From Streptomyces cinnamoneus (GTDB taxonomy: Bacteria; Actinomycetota; Actinomycetes; Streptomycetales; Streptomycetaceae), in assembly GCF_014650495.1 (NCBI RefSeq), contig NZ_BMVB01000026.1, positions 1-64,000 of the forward strand: a stretch of DNA of 64,000 bases. Reading direction: 5' to 3'. The position numbers and the translations under genes were made by a program. Position 1 is the stretch's first letter. Each line of letters begins with the position of its first letter. This document shows positions 17,335-26,264 of the stretch, one piece after another. The notes under the pieces are model-generated. The model was not told where the DNA came from and ran no database searches. It saw nothing but the letters and a program-made list of their open reading frames with translations.

Positions 17335-17889
17335 GTGGACGAGAAGGACATGGGCACCGACCTGAAGTCGGTGCTCATCACCAAGGAAGAGATCGACGCG
17401 AAGCTGGCCGAGCTGGCCGCGAAGATCGACGCGGAGTACGCGGGCAAGGACCTGCTCATCGTCGGCGTCCTCAAGGGCGCCGTGATGGTGATGGCGGACC
17501 TGGCGCGCGCGCTGTCCACCCCCGTCACCATGGACTGGATGGCCGTGTCCTCCTACGGCGCGGGCACCCAGTCCTCCGGTGTGGTGCGGATCCTCAAGGA
17601 CCTCGACACCGACATCAAGGGCAAGCACGTCCTGATCGTCGAGGACATCATCGACTCCGGCCTCACCCTGTCGTGGCTGCTGTCGAACCTCGGCTCCCGC
17701 GAGCCGGCGTCGCTCAATGTCGTGACGCTGCTGCGCAAGCCGGAGGCGGCGAAGGTCGCGATCGACGTGAAGTGGGTCGGTTTCGACATTCCGAACGAGT
17801 TCGTCGTCGGTTATGGTCTCGATTTCGCGGAGAAGTACCGCAATCTGCCCTTCGTGGGCACTCTCGCCCCGCACGTCTACGGCGGCTGA
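17335..17889 (+). CDS. hpt: Hypoxanthine phosphoribosyltransferase
   Basis: The 184-residue enzyme converts hypoxanthine or guanine plus PRPP to IMP or GMP (purine salvage). The PRPP-binding loop is HVLIVEDIIDSGLTLSWLL, and the N-terminal half has LIVGVLKGAVMVMADLAR. The end, KYRNLPFVGTLAPHVYGG, is the conserved family terminus. I took GTG at 17335; an ATG at 17350 would give a form beginning MGTDLKSV and is a fair alternative. The gene order tilS-hpt-ftsH is conserved in actinobacteria. Confidence 0.94.
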   Translation: MDEKDMGTDLKSVLITKEEIDAKLAELAAKIDAEYAGKDLLIVGVLKGAVMVMADLARALSTPVTMDWMAVSSYGAGTQSSGVVRILKDLDTDIKGKHVLIVEDIIDSGLTLSWLLSNLGSREPASLNVVTLLRKPEAAKVAIDVKWVGFDIPNEFVVGYGLDFAEKYRNLPFVGTLAPHVYGG

Positions 17890-17895
17890 GCCCGG

Positions 17896-17913
17896 CCCGG
17901 TCTCCGGACCGGG
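17896..17913 (+). terminator. Hairpin after hpt
   Basis: CCCGGTC and GACCGGG form a 7-bp stem with loop TCCG, six bases after the hpt stop codon. Confidence 0.5.
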
Positions 17914-17986
17914 TCCTCGCGGGACACTCCGGCGCGCGGGAACCACACCCGGTTTCCCGCCGTTGGAGCAGGAGAGGGCGGGTTTA

Positions 17987-18017
17987 TTGACCGTCCACGG
18001 CGGCGTCGGGTGACAAT
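17987..18017 (+). promoter_or_regulatory. Candidate ftsH promoter
   Basis: TTGACC at 17987 and GACAAT at 18012 look like -35 and -10 boxes with a 19-base spacer. The spacing is slightly long for the main sigma factor. They lie about 150 bases upstream of the ftsH start, in the 275-base gap after hpt. The remaining gap holds the hpt hairpin and an A/T-richer leader. Confidence 0.35.
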
Positions 18018-18133
18018 GCTGGGGTACCGTCCGAAGGTCAGTCTTTTCAAGCTTTCAACTCAACCTTTCAAGGTCGAGCAGGACACCGCACGCACAGGCA
18101 CCTCATTCCGGGGTGACCGTGCCTCACTGTGGC

Positions 18134-18160
18134 AGGAGGGACGGGGCGCTCGCGCCCCGT
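18134..18160 (+). promoter_or_regulatory. ribosome site followed by a hairpin in front of ftsH
   Basis: A strong AGGAGGG (18134-18140) is separated from the ftsH ATG at 18165 by the perfect inverted repeat ACGGGGCGC-TC-GCGCCCCGT (18141-18160). Linear spacing is 24 bases, too far for normal initiation. If the hairpin folds, the ribosome site comes within about four bases of the start. Confidence 0.5.
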
Positions 18161-18164
18161 ATGG

Positions 18165-20180
18165 ATGGACGTGAAGCGCTACTTCCGTGGGCCGGTCATG
18201 TGGATCGTGCTGGCCGTCCTCGCCGTGGTCGTGTTGATGCAGGTCGTCGGCTCGTCCGGCGGCTACAAGTCGGTGGACACCAGTCAGGTCGTGCATGCGA
18301 TCGACAAGAACCTGGTGAAGTCGGCCGAGCTGACGACCGGCGACGAGAACAAGATCAAGGTCGAGCTGATCAACGGCCAGAAGATCAAGGGCTCCAGCAA
18401 GGTCCAGGCCAACTACATCGGCGACCAGGGCGTGGAGATCTCCAAGGATCTGCAGGCCAAGGCCGATGACGACGACCCCAAGACGCTGCCCGAGGGCTAC
18501 AACGTCTCGACGTCGAAGCAGAACCCCCTGGTCGGGGTCCTGCTCTCGCTGCTGCCCTTCGTACTGATCGTCGTGGTCTTCCTGTTCCTGATGAACCAGA
18601 TGCAGGGCGGCGGCTCCCGGGTCATGAACTTCGGGAAGTCCAAGGCCAAGCTGATCACCAAGGACACCCCGAAGACGACCTTCGCCGACGTGGCCGGCTC
18701 CGACGAGGCCGTCGAGGAGCTCCACGAGATCAAGGAGTTCCTCCAGGAGCCCGCGAAGTTCCAGGCCGTCGGCGCCAAGATCCCCAAGGGTGTGCTGCTC
18801 TACGGCCCGCCCGGTACGGGCAAGACGCTGCTCGCGCGCGCCGTCGCCGGCGAGGCGGGCGTGCCCTTCTACTCGATCTCCGGCTCCGACTTCGTCGAGA
18901 TGTTCGTCGGTGTGGGTGCCTCCCGGGTCCGCGACCTGTTCGAGCAGGCCAAGGCCAACGCACCCGCCATCGTCTTCGTCGACGAGATCGACGCCGTCGG
19001 CCGGCACCGCGGTGCGGGCCTCGGCGGCGGCCACGACGAGCGCGAGCAGACGCTCAACCAGCTGCTCGTCGAGATGGACGGCTTCGACGTCAAGGGCGGC
19101 GTCATCCTGATCGCCGCCACCAACCGCCCGGACATCCTCGACCCGGCGCTGCTGCGCCCGGGCCGCTTCGACCGGCAGATCGCCGTCGACCGTCCGGACA
19201 TGCAGGGCCGTCTGGAGATCCTCAAGGTCCACCAGAAGGGCAAGCCGGTCGCCCCGGACGTCGACCTCGCGGCCGTCGCCCGCCGGACCCCCGGCTTCAC
19301 CGGTGCCGATCTGTCGAACGTGCTGAACGAGGCCGCCCTGCTGACGGCCCGCAGCGACCGCAAGCTGATCGACAACCACATGCTGGACGAGGCGATCGAC
19401 CGCGTCGTGGCCGGCCCGCAGAAGCGGACCCGGATCATGAGCGACAAGGAGAAGAAGATCACCGCGTACCACGAGGGCGGACACGCCCTGGTCGCGGCGG
19501 CCTCCCCGAACTCCGACCCGGTCCACAAGATCACGATCCTGTCCCGGGGCCGTGCGCTCGGCTACACCATGGTCCTCCCCGACGAGGACAAGTACTCCAC
19601 CACCCGCAACGAGATGCTCGACCAGCTGGCCTACATGCTGGGCGGCCGCGCGGCGGAGGAGCTCGTCTTCCACGACCCGACCACGGGTGCCGCGAACGAC
19701 ATCGAGAAGGCCACCGCCACGGCCCGCGCGATGGTCACGCAGTACGGCATGACCGAGCGCCTCGGCGCGATCAAGTTCGGCTCCGACAACTCCGAGCCCT
19801 TCCTGGGCCGCGAGATGGCGCACCAGCGGGACTACTCCGAAGAGGTCGCCGCGCTGGTCGACGAAGAGGTCAAGAAGCTCATCGAGACCGCGCACAACGA
19901 GGCGTGGGAGATCCTCGTCGAGAACCGCGACGTGCTCGACAACCTGGTTCTGGCGCTCCTGGAGAAGGAGACGCTGAACAAGGAGGAGATCGCCGAGATC
20001 TTCAAGCACATCGTGAAGCGCCCGGCCCGCCCGGCGTGGACCGGTTCCTCGCGCCGCACCCCCTCCACCCGCCCGCCGGTGCTCTCCCCCAAGGAGCTCG
20101 CCCCGGCCGGCAACAACGGCGTGAACACGGTCGACAACGTCGACCTCCCGAGGGACAGCTCCGGTACGCCGGAGAGCTGA
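18165..20180 (+). CDS. ftsH: ATP-dependent zinc metalloprotease FtsH
   Basis: The 671-residue protein is a membrane AAA+ protease that degrades misfolded membrane and some cytosolic proteins. It has two membrane segments (PVMWIVLAVLAVVVLMQVV near the start and LLSLLPFVLIVVVFLFLM at about residues 125-142), then Walker A GPPGTGKT, Walker B VFVDEID, and the second region of homology ATNRPDILDPALLRPGRFDR. The zinc motif HEGGH is in AYHEGGHALVAAA. The start MDVKRYFRGP at 18165 matches the usual family N-terminus; a GTG at 18129 is in frame but less likely. It leads into folE. Confidence 0.97.
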   Translation: MDVKRYFRGPVMWIVLAVLAVVVLMQVVGSSGGYKSVDTSQVVHAIDKNLVKSAELTTGDENKIKVELINGQKIKGSSKVQANYIGDQGVEISKDLQAKADDDDPKTLPEGYNVSTSKQNPLVGVLLSLLPFVLIVVVFLFLMNQMQGGGSRVMNFGKSKAKLITKDTPKTTFADVAGSDEAVEELHEIKEFLQEPAKFQAVGAKIPKGVLLYGPPGTGKTLLARAVAGEAGVPFYSISGSDFVEMFVGVGASRVRDLFEQAKANAPAIVFVDEIDAVGRHRGAGLGGGHDEREQTLNQLLVEMDGFDVKGGVILIAATNRPDILDPALLRPGRFDRQIAVDRPDMQGRLEILKVHQKGKPVAPDVDLAAVARRTPGFTGADLSNVLNEAALLTARSDRKLIDNHMLDEAIDRVVAGPQKRTRIMSDKEKKITAYHEGGHALVAAASPNSDPVHKITILSRGRALGYTMVLPDEDKYSTTRNEMLDQLAYMLGGRAAEELVFHDPTTGAANDIEKATATARAMVTQYGMTERLGAIKFGSDNSEPFLGREMAHQRDYSEEVAALVDEEVKKLIETAHNEAWEILVENRDVLDNLVLALLEKETLNKEEIAEIFKHIVKRPARPAWTGSSRRTPSTRPPVLSPKELAPAGNNGVNTVDNVDLPRDSSGTPES

Positions 20181-20336
20181 TCCCCCGCACCGTGCGATCC
20201 GGTCCCGGACGGGGCCCGGAATGGATGCCGCGTCCCCCAGGTTTTAGCCTTGGGGGCGCGGCATCGCGCATATGCGCGCGCCCGAGGGCCGCACTGGCGC
20301 GCACGTACCAGAGAACCGAGAGAACGAGGCAAGCCC

Positions 20337-20942
20337 ATGACCGACCCGGTGACGCTGGACGCCGAGGGCACCATCGGCGAGTTCGACGAGAAGCGGGCCG
20401 AGAACGCCGTACGGGAACTTCTGATCGCGGTGGGCGAGGACCCGGACCGGGAGGGTCTCAGGGAGACCCCCGCCCGGGTGGCGCGGGCGTACAAGGAGAT
20501 ATTCGCCGGTCTCCGCCAGGAGCCGGTGGACGTCCTCACCACCACCTTCGACCTCGGGCACGACGAGATGGTGCTGGTCCGGGACATCGAGGTGTACAGC
20601 ACCTGCGAGCACCACCTCGTGCCCTTCCACGGCGTGGCGCACGTCGGCTACATCCCGGCCACCACCGGCAAGATCACCGGTCTGTCGAAGCTGGCCCGCC
20701 TGGTGGACGTCTACGCCCGCCGGCCGCAGGTCCAGGAGCGGCTCACCACGCAGATAGCGGACTCCCTGATGGAGATCCTGGAGCCGCGCGGTGTCGTCGT
20801 GGTGATCGAGTGCGAGCACATGTGCATGTCCATGCGCGGCATCCGCAAGCCCGGCGCGAAGACGCTCACCTCGGCGGTCCGCGGCCAGCTGCGCGACCCC
20901 GCGACGCGCGCCGAGGCCATGAGCCTGATCATGGCCCGCTAG
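20337..20942 (+). CDS. folE: GTP cyclohydrolase I
   Basis: The 201-residue enzyme opens GTP to dihydroneopterin triphosphate, the first step of folate synthesis. Signature residues are visible: EDPDREGLRETPARVARAY, STCEHHLVPFHGVAHVGYIP with the zinc Cys and His residues, and IECEHMCMSMRGIRKPGAKT carrying the second zinc Cys. The ATG at 20337 has an AACGAGG-type purine run upstream. It follows ftsH by 156 bases and lies upstream of the folP-folB-folK group, from which it is separated by two other genes. Confidence 0.97.
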   Translation: MTDPVTLDAEGTIGEFDEKRAENAVRELLIAVGEDPDREGLRETPARVARAYKEIFAGLRQEPVDVLTTTFDLGHDEMVLVRDIEVYSTCEHHLVPFHGVAHVGYIPATTGKITGLSKLARLVDVYARRPQVQERLTTQIADSLMEILEPRGVVVVIECEHMCMSMRGIRKPGAKTLTSAVRGQLRDPATRAEAMSLIMAR

Positions 20943-20967
20943 CCGGGAGCACCCGGAGGAACGGAAA

Positions 20968-20990
20968 AGGGCCCGCTCATGGCGGGCCCT
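20968..20990. terminator. Bidirectional hairpin between folE and esterase
   Basis: AGGGCCCGC and GCGGGCCCT form a 9-bp stem with loop TCATG. It lies between the convergent folE and esterase genes. A run of A before it gives a T tract for the minus strand. Confidence 0.75.
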
Positions 20991-21012
20991 CGGTTCTGCT
21001 GCTGCGGCGCGG

Positions 21013-22125
21013 TCACGCGCTGAGGCGGCTGCCCATCCACTTCAGGGTGGGGTTCAGCTCGCGGCGCCAGGTGTTGAAGTTGTGGCCGCCGCTCTCCAGG
21101 ATGATCGAGGAGACCCGGGTCGGGGACTTCGACGCCATGTCGATGAACTTCAGGGTGTCCTTGTAGTTGTGCTCGCCCTTCTTGCTGGTGGTCACCAGCA
21201 GGGAGACCGGCGGGAGGTCCTTGTTCTTCAGCCGCCACAGCAGGTCGTTGTCCTGCTCCAGCTTCTTGCTGCCGCCGAAGAGGGAACCGGTGGTCGCGTC
21301 CTGCGGGGCCTTGTAGTAGCCGGACAGGGAGGCGGCGGCGGAGTACGAGTCCGGGTGGCGCATGGCGAACTTCAGGGCGCAGTAGCCGCCGGTGGAGTCG
21401 CCGATGATGCCCCAGTTTGCGGCCTTGGTCCCGACCCGGTAGTGCTCCGAGATGGCCTTGCGCAGGTCCTTGGTGAAGAAGGTCTCGGTCTGGGGGCCGT
21501 TGGGTATGTCGATGCACTCGGTGTCGCGCGGCGGGGCGACGGTGGGCCGCATCATCACGAGGATGGTGGGCTGCATCTTCTTTTCCTTGGCCAGCTTGTG
21601 CGCGCGGACCGGGTAGTCCAGCCCCTTGATCAGGGCCTCGGCGGTGCCCGGGTAGCCGGTCAGGGCGACGGAGGCGGGAAAGGTCTTGTTCGCGTACTGC
21701 GGCTGGAAGTACTCCGGCGGCAGGTAGACGTACGCCGGGCTGCTGATCTTCGACTCGACGCCGACGATGTTGATCTTTTCTATCTTGCCGCCGACGCGCG
21801 GCACGTCACCGCGGGGGACCTTGACCGCCTGGGCGCTCATGACCTGCACCCGCTTGGCGCCCGCGCTGTGGTCGACGACGACGCCCTCGTTCTTGACCTG
21901 GCCGAAGAGGTCGGCCCAGGAACCGTAGAAGCCGAAGGACTGGTTCGCCCACAGGCCGATGGCGGCGAACAGCGACAGCTGCGTGGCCAGCATCATCCCG
22001 ACCCGGGCAAGGACCGAGCCGATGCCCTTCTTGCTCAGGCGAGGCCAGAGCCAGATCGTCAATGCGAAGAGCACTACCGCAGCCACGATGGCAATCAGCA
22101 GTACTGCCATGCTGGTGAGACCCAT
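21013..22125 (-). CDS. Membrane-anchored esterase, Ag85-like fold
   Basis: The 370-residue protein has two N-terminal membrane segments (SMAVLLIAIVAAVVLFALTI and a second around GMMLATQLSLFAAIGLW), then a large domain of the putative esterase (alpha/beta hydrolase, antigen-85-like) family. The nucleophile elbow is GIIGDSTGGYCAL, with Ser in GDSTGG. A His near the end is in LESGGHNFNTWRREL. The domain likely lies outside the membrane. It is divergent from the MprF-like gene, and the pair could act on envelope lipids; that link is inference. Confidence 0.85.
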   Translation of the reverse strand: MGLTSMAVLLIAIVAAVVLFALTIWLWPRLSKKGIGSVLARVGMMLATQLSLFAAIGLWANQSFGFYGSWADLFGQVKNEGVVVDHSAGAKRVQVMSAQAVKVPRGDVPRVGGKIEKINIVGVESKISSPAYVYLPPEYFQPQYANKTFPASVALTGYPGTAEALIKGLDYPVRAHKLAKEKKMQPTILVMMRPTVAPPRDTECIDIPNGPQTETFFTKDLRKAISEHYRVGTKAANWGIIGDSTGGYCALKFAMRHPDSYSAAASLSGYYKAPQDATTGSLFGGSKKLEQDNDLLWRLKNKDLPPVSLLVTTSKKGEHNYKDTLKFIDMASKSPTRVSSIILESGGHNFNTWRRELNPTLKWMGSRLSA

Positions 22126-22294
22126 GAGGTGCTTTCTGCCGAGCGACCCGGCGCCGAGTCGCGGAATGGTTACTTCTTTCCGGGCTCGGCCCCCCGCGGA
22201 ACCTCAACCCCGAAACCGTCGTCCTACAGGGCGCACATTGCACGGGTGCTGCTGCCAAATGGCGCAGGCCCACTCGACAGGACGACGGGAAGAG

Positions 22295-24151
22295 ATGTCT
22301 GTCAGGGTAGATGGCAAAAAGTCCGACGAGGTTCCTCAGAGGCCGAAGTGGCTGTCGGTACTTGCACGTATCGCGAAGGGCCCCAAGCCCGAGCGCGTGC
22401 CTGCCGTCGTCGGTACGGTCGGGGCCCTCATCGGTCTCGCGGACATCGCGGCCGGGGTCATTCCCCGTTACCGCTGGAGCAAGGTCCACGCCCTCACCGA
22501 GGTGTTGCCCGGCACGGTGACGCAGCTGGCCGCGGCCGGCTCCATCATCATCGGCATCCTGCTGCTGATGCTGTCCCACGGCCTCAAGCGCGCCAAGCGG
22601 CGCGCCTGGCTGGCCGCCGTCGTCCTGCTCCCGCTCGGCGCCGCGGCGCAGCTGATCTACCAGCACTCCCGCGTCGGCACCGTGCTCTCGCTGCTGCTCT
22701 TCGGCTACCTGCTCAAGCACAAGAGCGCCTTCGCGGCCCTGCCCGACCCGCGCGGCCGCTGGAAGGCGGTGGCCAACTTCATCCTGCTGGGCGGCGTCAG
22801 CTTCGCCCTCGGCTGGGTGATCGTCGGCTCGCACCCCAAGCAGATGGTCGGCGACCCGCCGGTGCTGGAGCAGATCGAGCACGTCCTCTGGGGCCTCTTC
22901 GGCTTCGAGGGATCGATCCGCTACACCGGCGGCGTCGACTACACCGTCGGCTACTCCCTGGGCGCCCTCGGTCTGCTGACCGTCGCCACCACCGCCTACC
23001 TGGCCTTCCGCCCCGAGCACCCGGCCGCCGTCCTCACCGAGGAGGACGAGGACCGGCTGCGCGAGCTGCTCGCCAAGCACGGCGCCCGCGACTCCCTCGG
23101 CCACTTCGCGCTGCGCCGCGACAAGAGCGTCGTCTTCTCGCCCTCCGGCAAGGCGGCCGTCACCTACCGCGTGGTCTCCGGCGTGATGCTCGCCAGCGGT
23201 GACCCCATCGGCGACGTCGAGGCGTGGCCCGGCGCCATCGAGAAGTTCATGGAGCTGGCCAAGCGCCACTCCTGGACCCCGGCCGTCAACGGCTGCAGCG
23301 AGACCGGCGGCGAGGTCTGGACCCGCGAGACCGGGCTCGACGCGCTGGAGATGGGCGACGAGGCCATCGTCGACGTGGCCGACTTCACCCTCACTGGTCG
23401 TTCCATGCGCAACGTCCGCCAGATGGTCAAGCGCATCGAGCGCAACGGCTACACCACGCAGGTGCGCCGGGTCGGCGACCTGAGCCCCGAGGAGCTCGCC
23501 GTCGTCCAGGAGGCGGCCAACGCCTGGCGCGACACCGAGACCGAGCGCGGCTTCTCCATGGCGCTGGGCCGCATCGGCGACCCCAAGGACCTCGACGCCG
23601 TCATCGCCACCGCCCACAAGGCACCCGAGGAGGGGGAGGAGGCCGGCCCGTTCGGCGACCTCAAGGCCATGCAGCACTTCGTGCCGTGGGGCAAGGACGG
23701 CATGTCGCTGGAGCTGATGCGCCGTGACCGCAGCGCCGACCCGGGCATGAACGAGCTGCTCATCGTCGCGTCCCTGCAGGCCGCTCCCGAACTGAAGATC
23801 AAGCACGTCTCGCTGAACTTCGCGATGTTCCGCTCGGCCCTGGAGCGCGGTGAGCGTCTGGGCGCCGGCCCGGTGCTGCGCGGCTGGCGCGGGCTGCTGC
23901 TCTTCCTCTCGCGCTGGTTCCAGATCGAGTCGCTGTACAAGTTCAACGAGAAGTTCCGGCCGCGCTGGGAGCCGCGCTTCATCGTCTTCCCGACCAGCCG
24001 CGACCTGCCCCGCATCGGCTTCGCCATGATGCAGGCGGAGGGCTTCCTGGAGCTGCCGCGCCTGCTGCGCCGCCGCCCGGCCGAGCCCAAGCCGTGCCCG
24101 CACGACGAGGACGACGCGCCCGCGCAGAGCGAGGTCACCCGCGCGGCCTGA
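22295..24151 (+). CDS. MprF-like protein with DUF2156 lysyltransferase domain
   Basis: The 618-residue protein has about six N-terminal membrane segments, including AAGSIIIGILLLMLSHGL and VVLLPLGAAAQLIYQ. The C-terminal half is a DUF2156 domain, the catalytic part of phosphatidylglycerol lysyltransferases. Motifs include LGHFALRRDKSVVFSPSGKA, ETGGEVWTRETGLDALEMGD, and MRNVRQMVKRIERNGY. Family members transfer an amino acid from aminoacyl-tRNA to membrane lipid and reduce negative charge. The start at 22295 follows ACGGGAAG. It lies divergent to the esterase gene. Which amino acid is used is not known. Confidence 0.85.
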   Translation: MSVRVDGKKSDEVPQRPKWLSVLARIAKGPKPERVPAVVGTVGALIGLADIAAGVIPRYRWSKVHALTEVLPGTVTQLAAAGSIIIGILLLMLSHGLKRAKRRAWLAAVVLLPLGAAAQLIYQHSRVGTVLSLLLFGYLLKHKSAFAALPDPRGRWKAVANFILLGGVSFALGWVIVGSHPKQMVGDPPVLEQIEHVLWGLFGFEGSIRYTGGVDYTVGYSLGALGLLTVATTAYLAFRPEHPAAVLTEEDEDRLRELLAKHGARDSLGHFALRRDKSVVFSPSGKAAVTYRVVSGVMLASGDPIGDVEAWPGAIEKFMELAKRHSWTPAVNGCSETGGEVWTRETGLDALEMGDEAIVDVADFTLTGRSMRNVRQMVKRIERNGYTTQVRRVGDLSPEELAVVQEAANAWRDTETERGFSMALGRIGDPKDLDAVIATAHKAPEEGEEAGPFGDLKAMQHFVPWGKDGMSLELMRRDRSADPGMNELLIVASLQAAPELKIKHVSLNFAMFRSALERGERLGAGPVLRGWRGLLLFLSRWFQIESLYKFNEKFRPRWEPRFIVFPTSRDLPRIGFAMMQAEGFLELPRLLRRRPAEPKPCPHDEDDAPAQSEVTRAA

Positions 24152-24184
24152 CGCGCGCGGCACGCGCCGCACGCCCGCCCCTTG

Positions 24185-24221
24185 CGAAGCCCTCCCCGGA
24201 CACCGTCCGGGGAGGGCTTCG
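24185..24221 (+). terminator. Strong hairpin after DUF2156 gene
   Basis: The arms at 24185-24201 and 24205-24221 pair perfectly over 17 bp with a 3-base ACC loop. It lies 34 bases after the stop codon and before the folP start. Confidence 0.8.
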
Positions 24222-24281
24222 GCCTTCGCGGCCCCCGTGCGGTGCGGTGCCCGGTCGGCCGTACGCCCTAGGCTGGACCGT

Positions 24282-25175
24282 ATGAGTACGTCGCGCGGTC
24301 GTGTGGGGCCGGTCGGACTGCCCGAGTGGGGCCGCTGTGCGGTGATGGGCGTGGTCAACGTCACCCCCGATTCGTTCTCCGACGGCGGGCACTGGTTCGA
24401 CACCGCCCTGGCCGTCAAGCGGGGCCTGGAGCTCGTCGCCGCCGGTGCCGACCTGGTCGACGTGGGCGGGGAGTCCACCCGTCCGGGCGCCTCCCGGGTC
24501 GACGAGGACGAGGAGCTGCGCCGGGTGGTGCCGGTGGTCCGCGAGCTGGCGGGCGAGGGGGTGGTGGTGTCGGTGGACACCATGCGCGCTTCGGTCGCCG
24601 AGGCCGCCGTCGAGGCGGGCGCGGCGCTGGTCAACGACGTGAGCGGCGGGCTCGCCGACCCGGCGATGGTGCCGGTGGTGGCGGCGGCCGGGGTGCCGTT
24701 CGTGGTGATGCACTGGCGCGGCTTCAGCGCCGACATGAACAGCCGGGCGGTCTACGGGCCCGATGTCACCGGCGAGGTGCTCGCCGAGCTGCGGCAGCGG
24801 GTGGACGCGGTGGTCGACGGCGGCATCGACCCGGGCCGGCTCGTGGTCGACCCGGGCCTGGGCTTCGCCAAGAACGCCGAGCACGACCTGGCCCTGGTGG
24901 CCGGGCTGGGCCGCTTCCGCCGGGAGCTGGACCTGCCGCTGCTGGTGGCCGCCTCCCGCAAGCGGTTCCTGGGCCGGGTCCTGGCGGGGCCCGAGGGCGA
25001 TCCGCCGCCGGCCCGTGAGCGGGACGCGGCGACGGCCGCGGTATCGACGCTGGCAGCACGGGAGGGAGCGTGGGCGGTGCGGGTGCACGAGGTGCGTGCG
25101 AGCGCGGACGCGGTACGGGTCGTGCGGGCGGTCGACGACGCGGCGGGCACGGCCGGTGCGAAGGGGGCGGTGTGA
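24282..25175 (+). CDS. folP: Dihydropteroate synthase
   Basis: The 297-residue enzyme condenses dihydropterin pyrophosphate with p-aminobenzoate, and is the sulfonamide target. Signatures are GVVNVTPDSFSDGG, VDVGGESTRPGA, NDVSGG, and later VDPGLGFAKNAEHDL and LVAASRKRFLGRVL. The ATG at 24282 follows a strong terminator. Its stop overlaps the start of the SnoaL-like gene (GTGA), so those two are translationally coupled. Confidence 0.97.
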   Translation: MSTSRGRVGPVGLPEWGRCAVMGVVNVTPDSFSDGGHWFDTALAVKRGLELVAAGADLVDVGGESTRPGASRVDEDEELRRVVPVVRELAGEGVVVSVDTMRASVAEAAVEAGAALVNDVSGGLADPAMVPVVAAAGVPFVVMHWRGFSADMNSRAVYGPDVTGEVLAELRQRVDAVVDGGIDPGRLVVDPGLGFAKNAEHDLALVAGLGRFRRELDLPLLVAASRKRFLGRVLAGPEGDPPPARERDAATAAVSTLAAREGAWAVRVHEVRASADAVRVVRAVDDAAGTAGAKGAV

Positions 25176-25642
25176 GCGGCGCCCGTACGGACAGCGAGCG
25201 GGTGGAGCTGGCGAACACCGCCCTGTACGAGGCGGTCGAGCGCGGCGACACGGCGGCCATGGACCGGCTCTGGCTGAACGTGCCGGGCACCGAGGTCTCC
25301 TGTGTGCACCCGGGGTGGCCGGTGCTGCGGGGGCGCAGCGAGGTCCTGCGGTCGTACGCGCTGATCATGGCGAGCACGGACTACATCCAGTTCTTCCTCA
25401 CCGACGTGGAGGTGTCGGTCGCGGGGGACACGGCGATGGTGACCTGCACGGAGAACATCCTCAGCGGGGCCCCGGCCGAGAACGAGGGCGAGCTGGGACC
25501 GCTGGTGGGCCAGCTGGTCGTGGCCACCAACGTCTTCCGGCGGGCGGGCGACGAGTGGAAGGTGTGGTCGCACCACGGCTCCCCGGTGCTCGCCGGCCGG
25601 GACGAGGAGGACGAGGACGACTCGGCCGAGCCGACGGCGTGA
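25172..25642 (+). CDS. SnoaL-like/NTF2-fold protein in the folate cluster
   Basis: The 156-residue protein has the cone-shaped NTF2/SnoaL fold (DUF4440 type). The conserved ANTALYEAVERGDTAAMDRL leads into VSCVHPGWPVLRGRSEVL, a strand pattern seen in the family, and ends in an acidic tail, DEEDEDDSAEP. It starts with a GTG overlapping the folP stop. Its position in the folP-folB-folK group is conserved in Streptomyces and suggests a folate or pterin link, but no catalytic residues can be assigned. It may bind a small molecule. Confidence 0.85.
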   Translation: MSGARTDSERVELANTALYEAVERGDTAAMDRLWLNVPGTEVSCVHPGWPVLRGRSEVLRSYALIMASTDYIQFFLTDVEVSVAGDTAMVTCTENILSGAPAENEGELGPLVGQLVVATNVFRRAGDEWKVWSHHGSPVLAGRDEEDEDDSAEPTA

Positions 25643-25904
25643 CGGTCGTCACGTCGTCCCGCGCGTCAGTGTGAGGACAAGTGGCCACTCGTTCGAGCTG
25701 CTTGCCGTTCGGGTAGGGGTGGGGCGCGGGATCTTCGGGTAAGCGCGGCGGGGGTCGCCGGGCACCCGCGAACGGGCGCTGTCGGTGCCCGCAGGTAGAT
25801 TCGAAGGTGGGCTACCCGGCCGAAGGCAGGGACGGGTGCGGTGCCGGCGGTGGCCGGTGCGCTCCTACACCGGCCCTTACCGACGACCAGCAGGAGTGAT
25901 TCGG

Positions 25905-26264
25905 GTGGATCGTGTCGCGCTGCGCGGCTTGAAGGCTCGCGGGCACCACGGGGTGTTTCCCCGGGAGCGCGAGGAGGGGCAGACCTTCGTCGTGGACCTG
26001 GTGCTGAGCCTGGACACCCGGCCTGCCGCGGCCGATGACGACCTCACGAAGACCGTGCACTACGGCATCGTGGCGGAGGAGGTCGTCGACATCGTCCAGG
26101 GCGAGCCGGTCGACCTCATCGAGACGCTGGCCGAGCGGATCGCCCAGCAGTGCCTCAAGCACGAGCCGGTGCGGGAGGTGGAGGTCGTCGTGCACAAGCC
26201 GGACGCCCCGATCACCGTTCCCTTCGACGACGTGACGATCACTATTACCCGGAGCCGAGTATGA
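25905..26264 (+). CDS. folB: Dihydroneopterin aldolase
   Basis: The 119-residue enzyme cleaves dihydroneopterin to 6-hydroxymethyl-dihydropterin and glycolaldehyde. It has the family start DRVALRGLKARGHHGVFPRER, the conserved VVDLVLSLD, and the C-terminal VEVVVHKPDAPI with the catalytic Lys. The GTG at 25905 has CAGGAG eight bases upstream. The stop overlaps the folK ATG (ATGA), showing coupling. A 262-base gap separates it from the SnoaL-like gene, so it may have its own promoter. Confidence 0.96.
   Translation: MDRVALRGLKARGHHGVFPREREEGQTFVVDLVLSLDTRPAAADDDLTKTVHYGIVAEEVVDIVQGEPVDLIETLAERIAQQCLKHEPVREVEVVVHKPDAPITVPFDDVTITITRSRV

Noticed and set aside
18060..20009. Minus-strand frame of 649 residues opposite ftsH
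   Set aside because: No recognisable domain; composition is the mirror of the FtsH codons.
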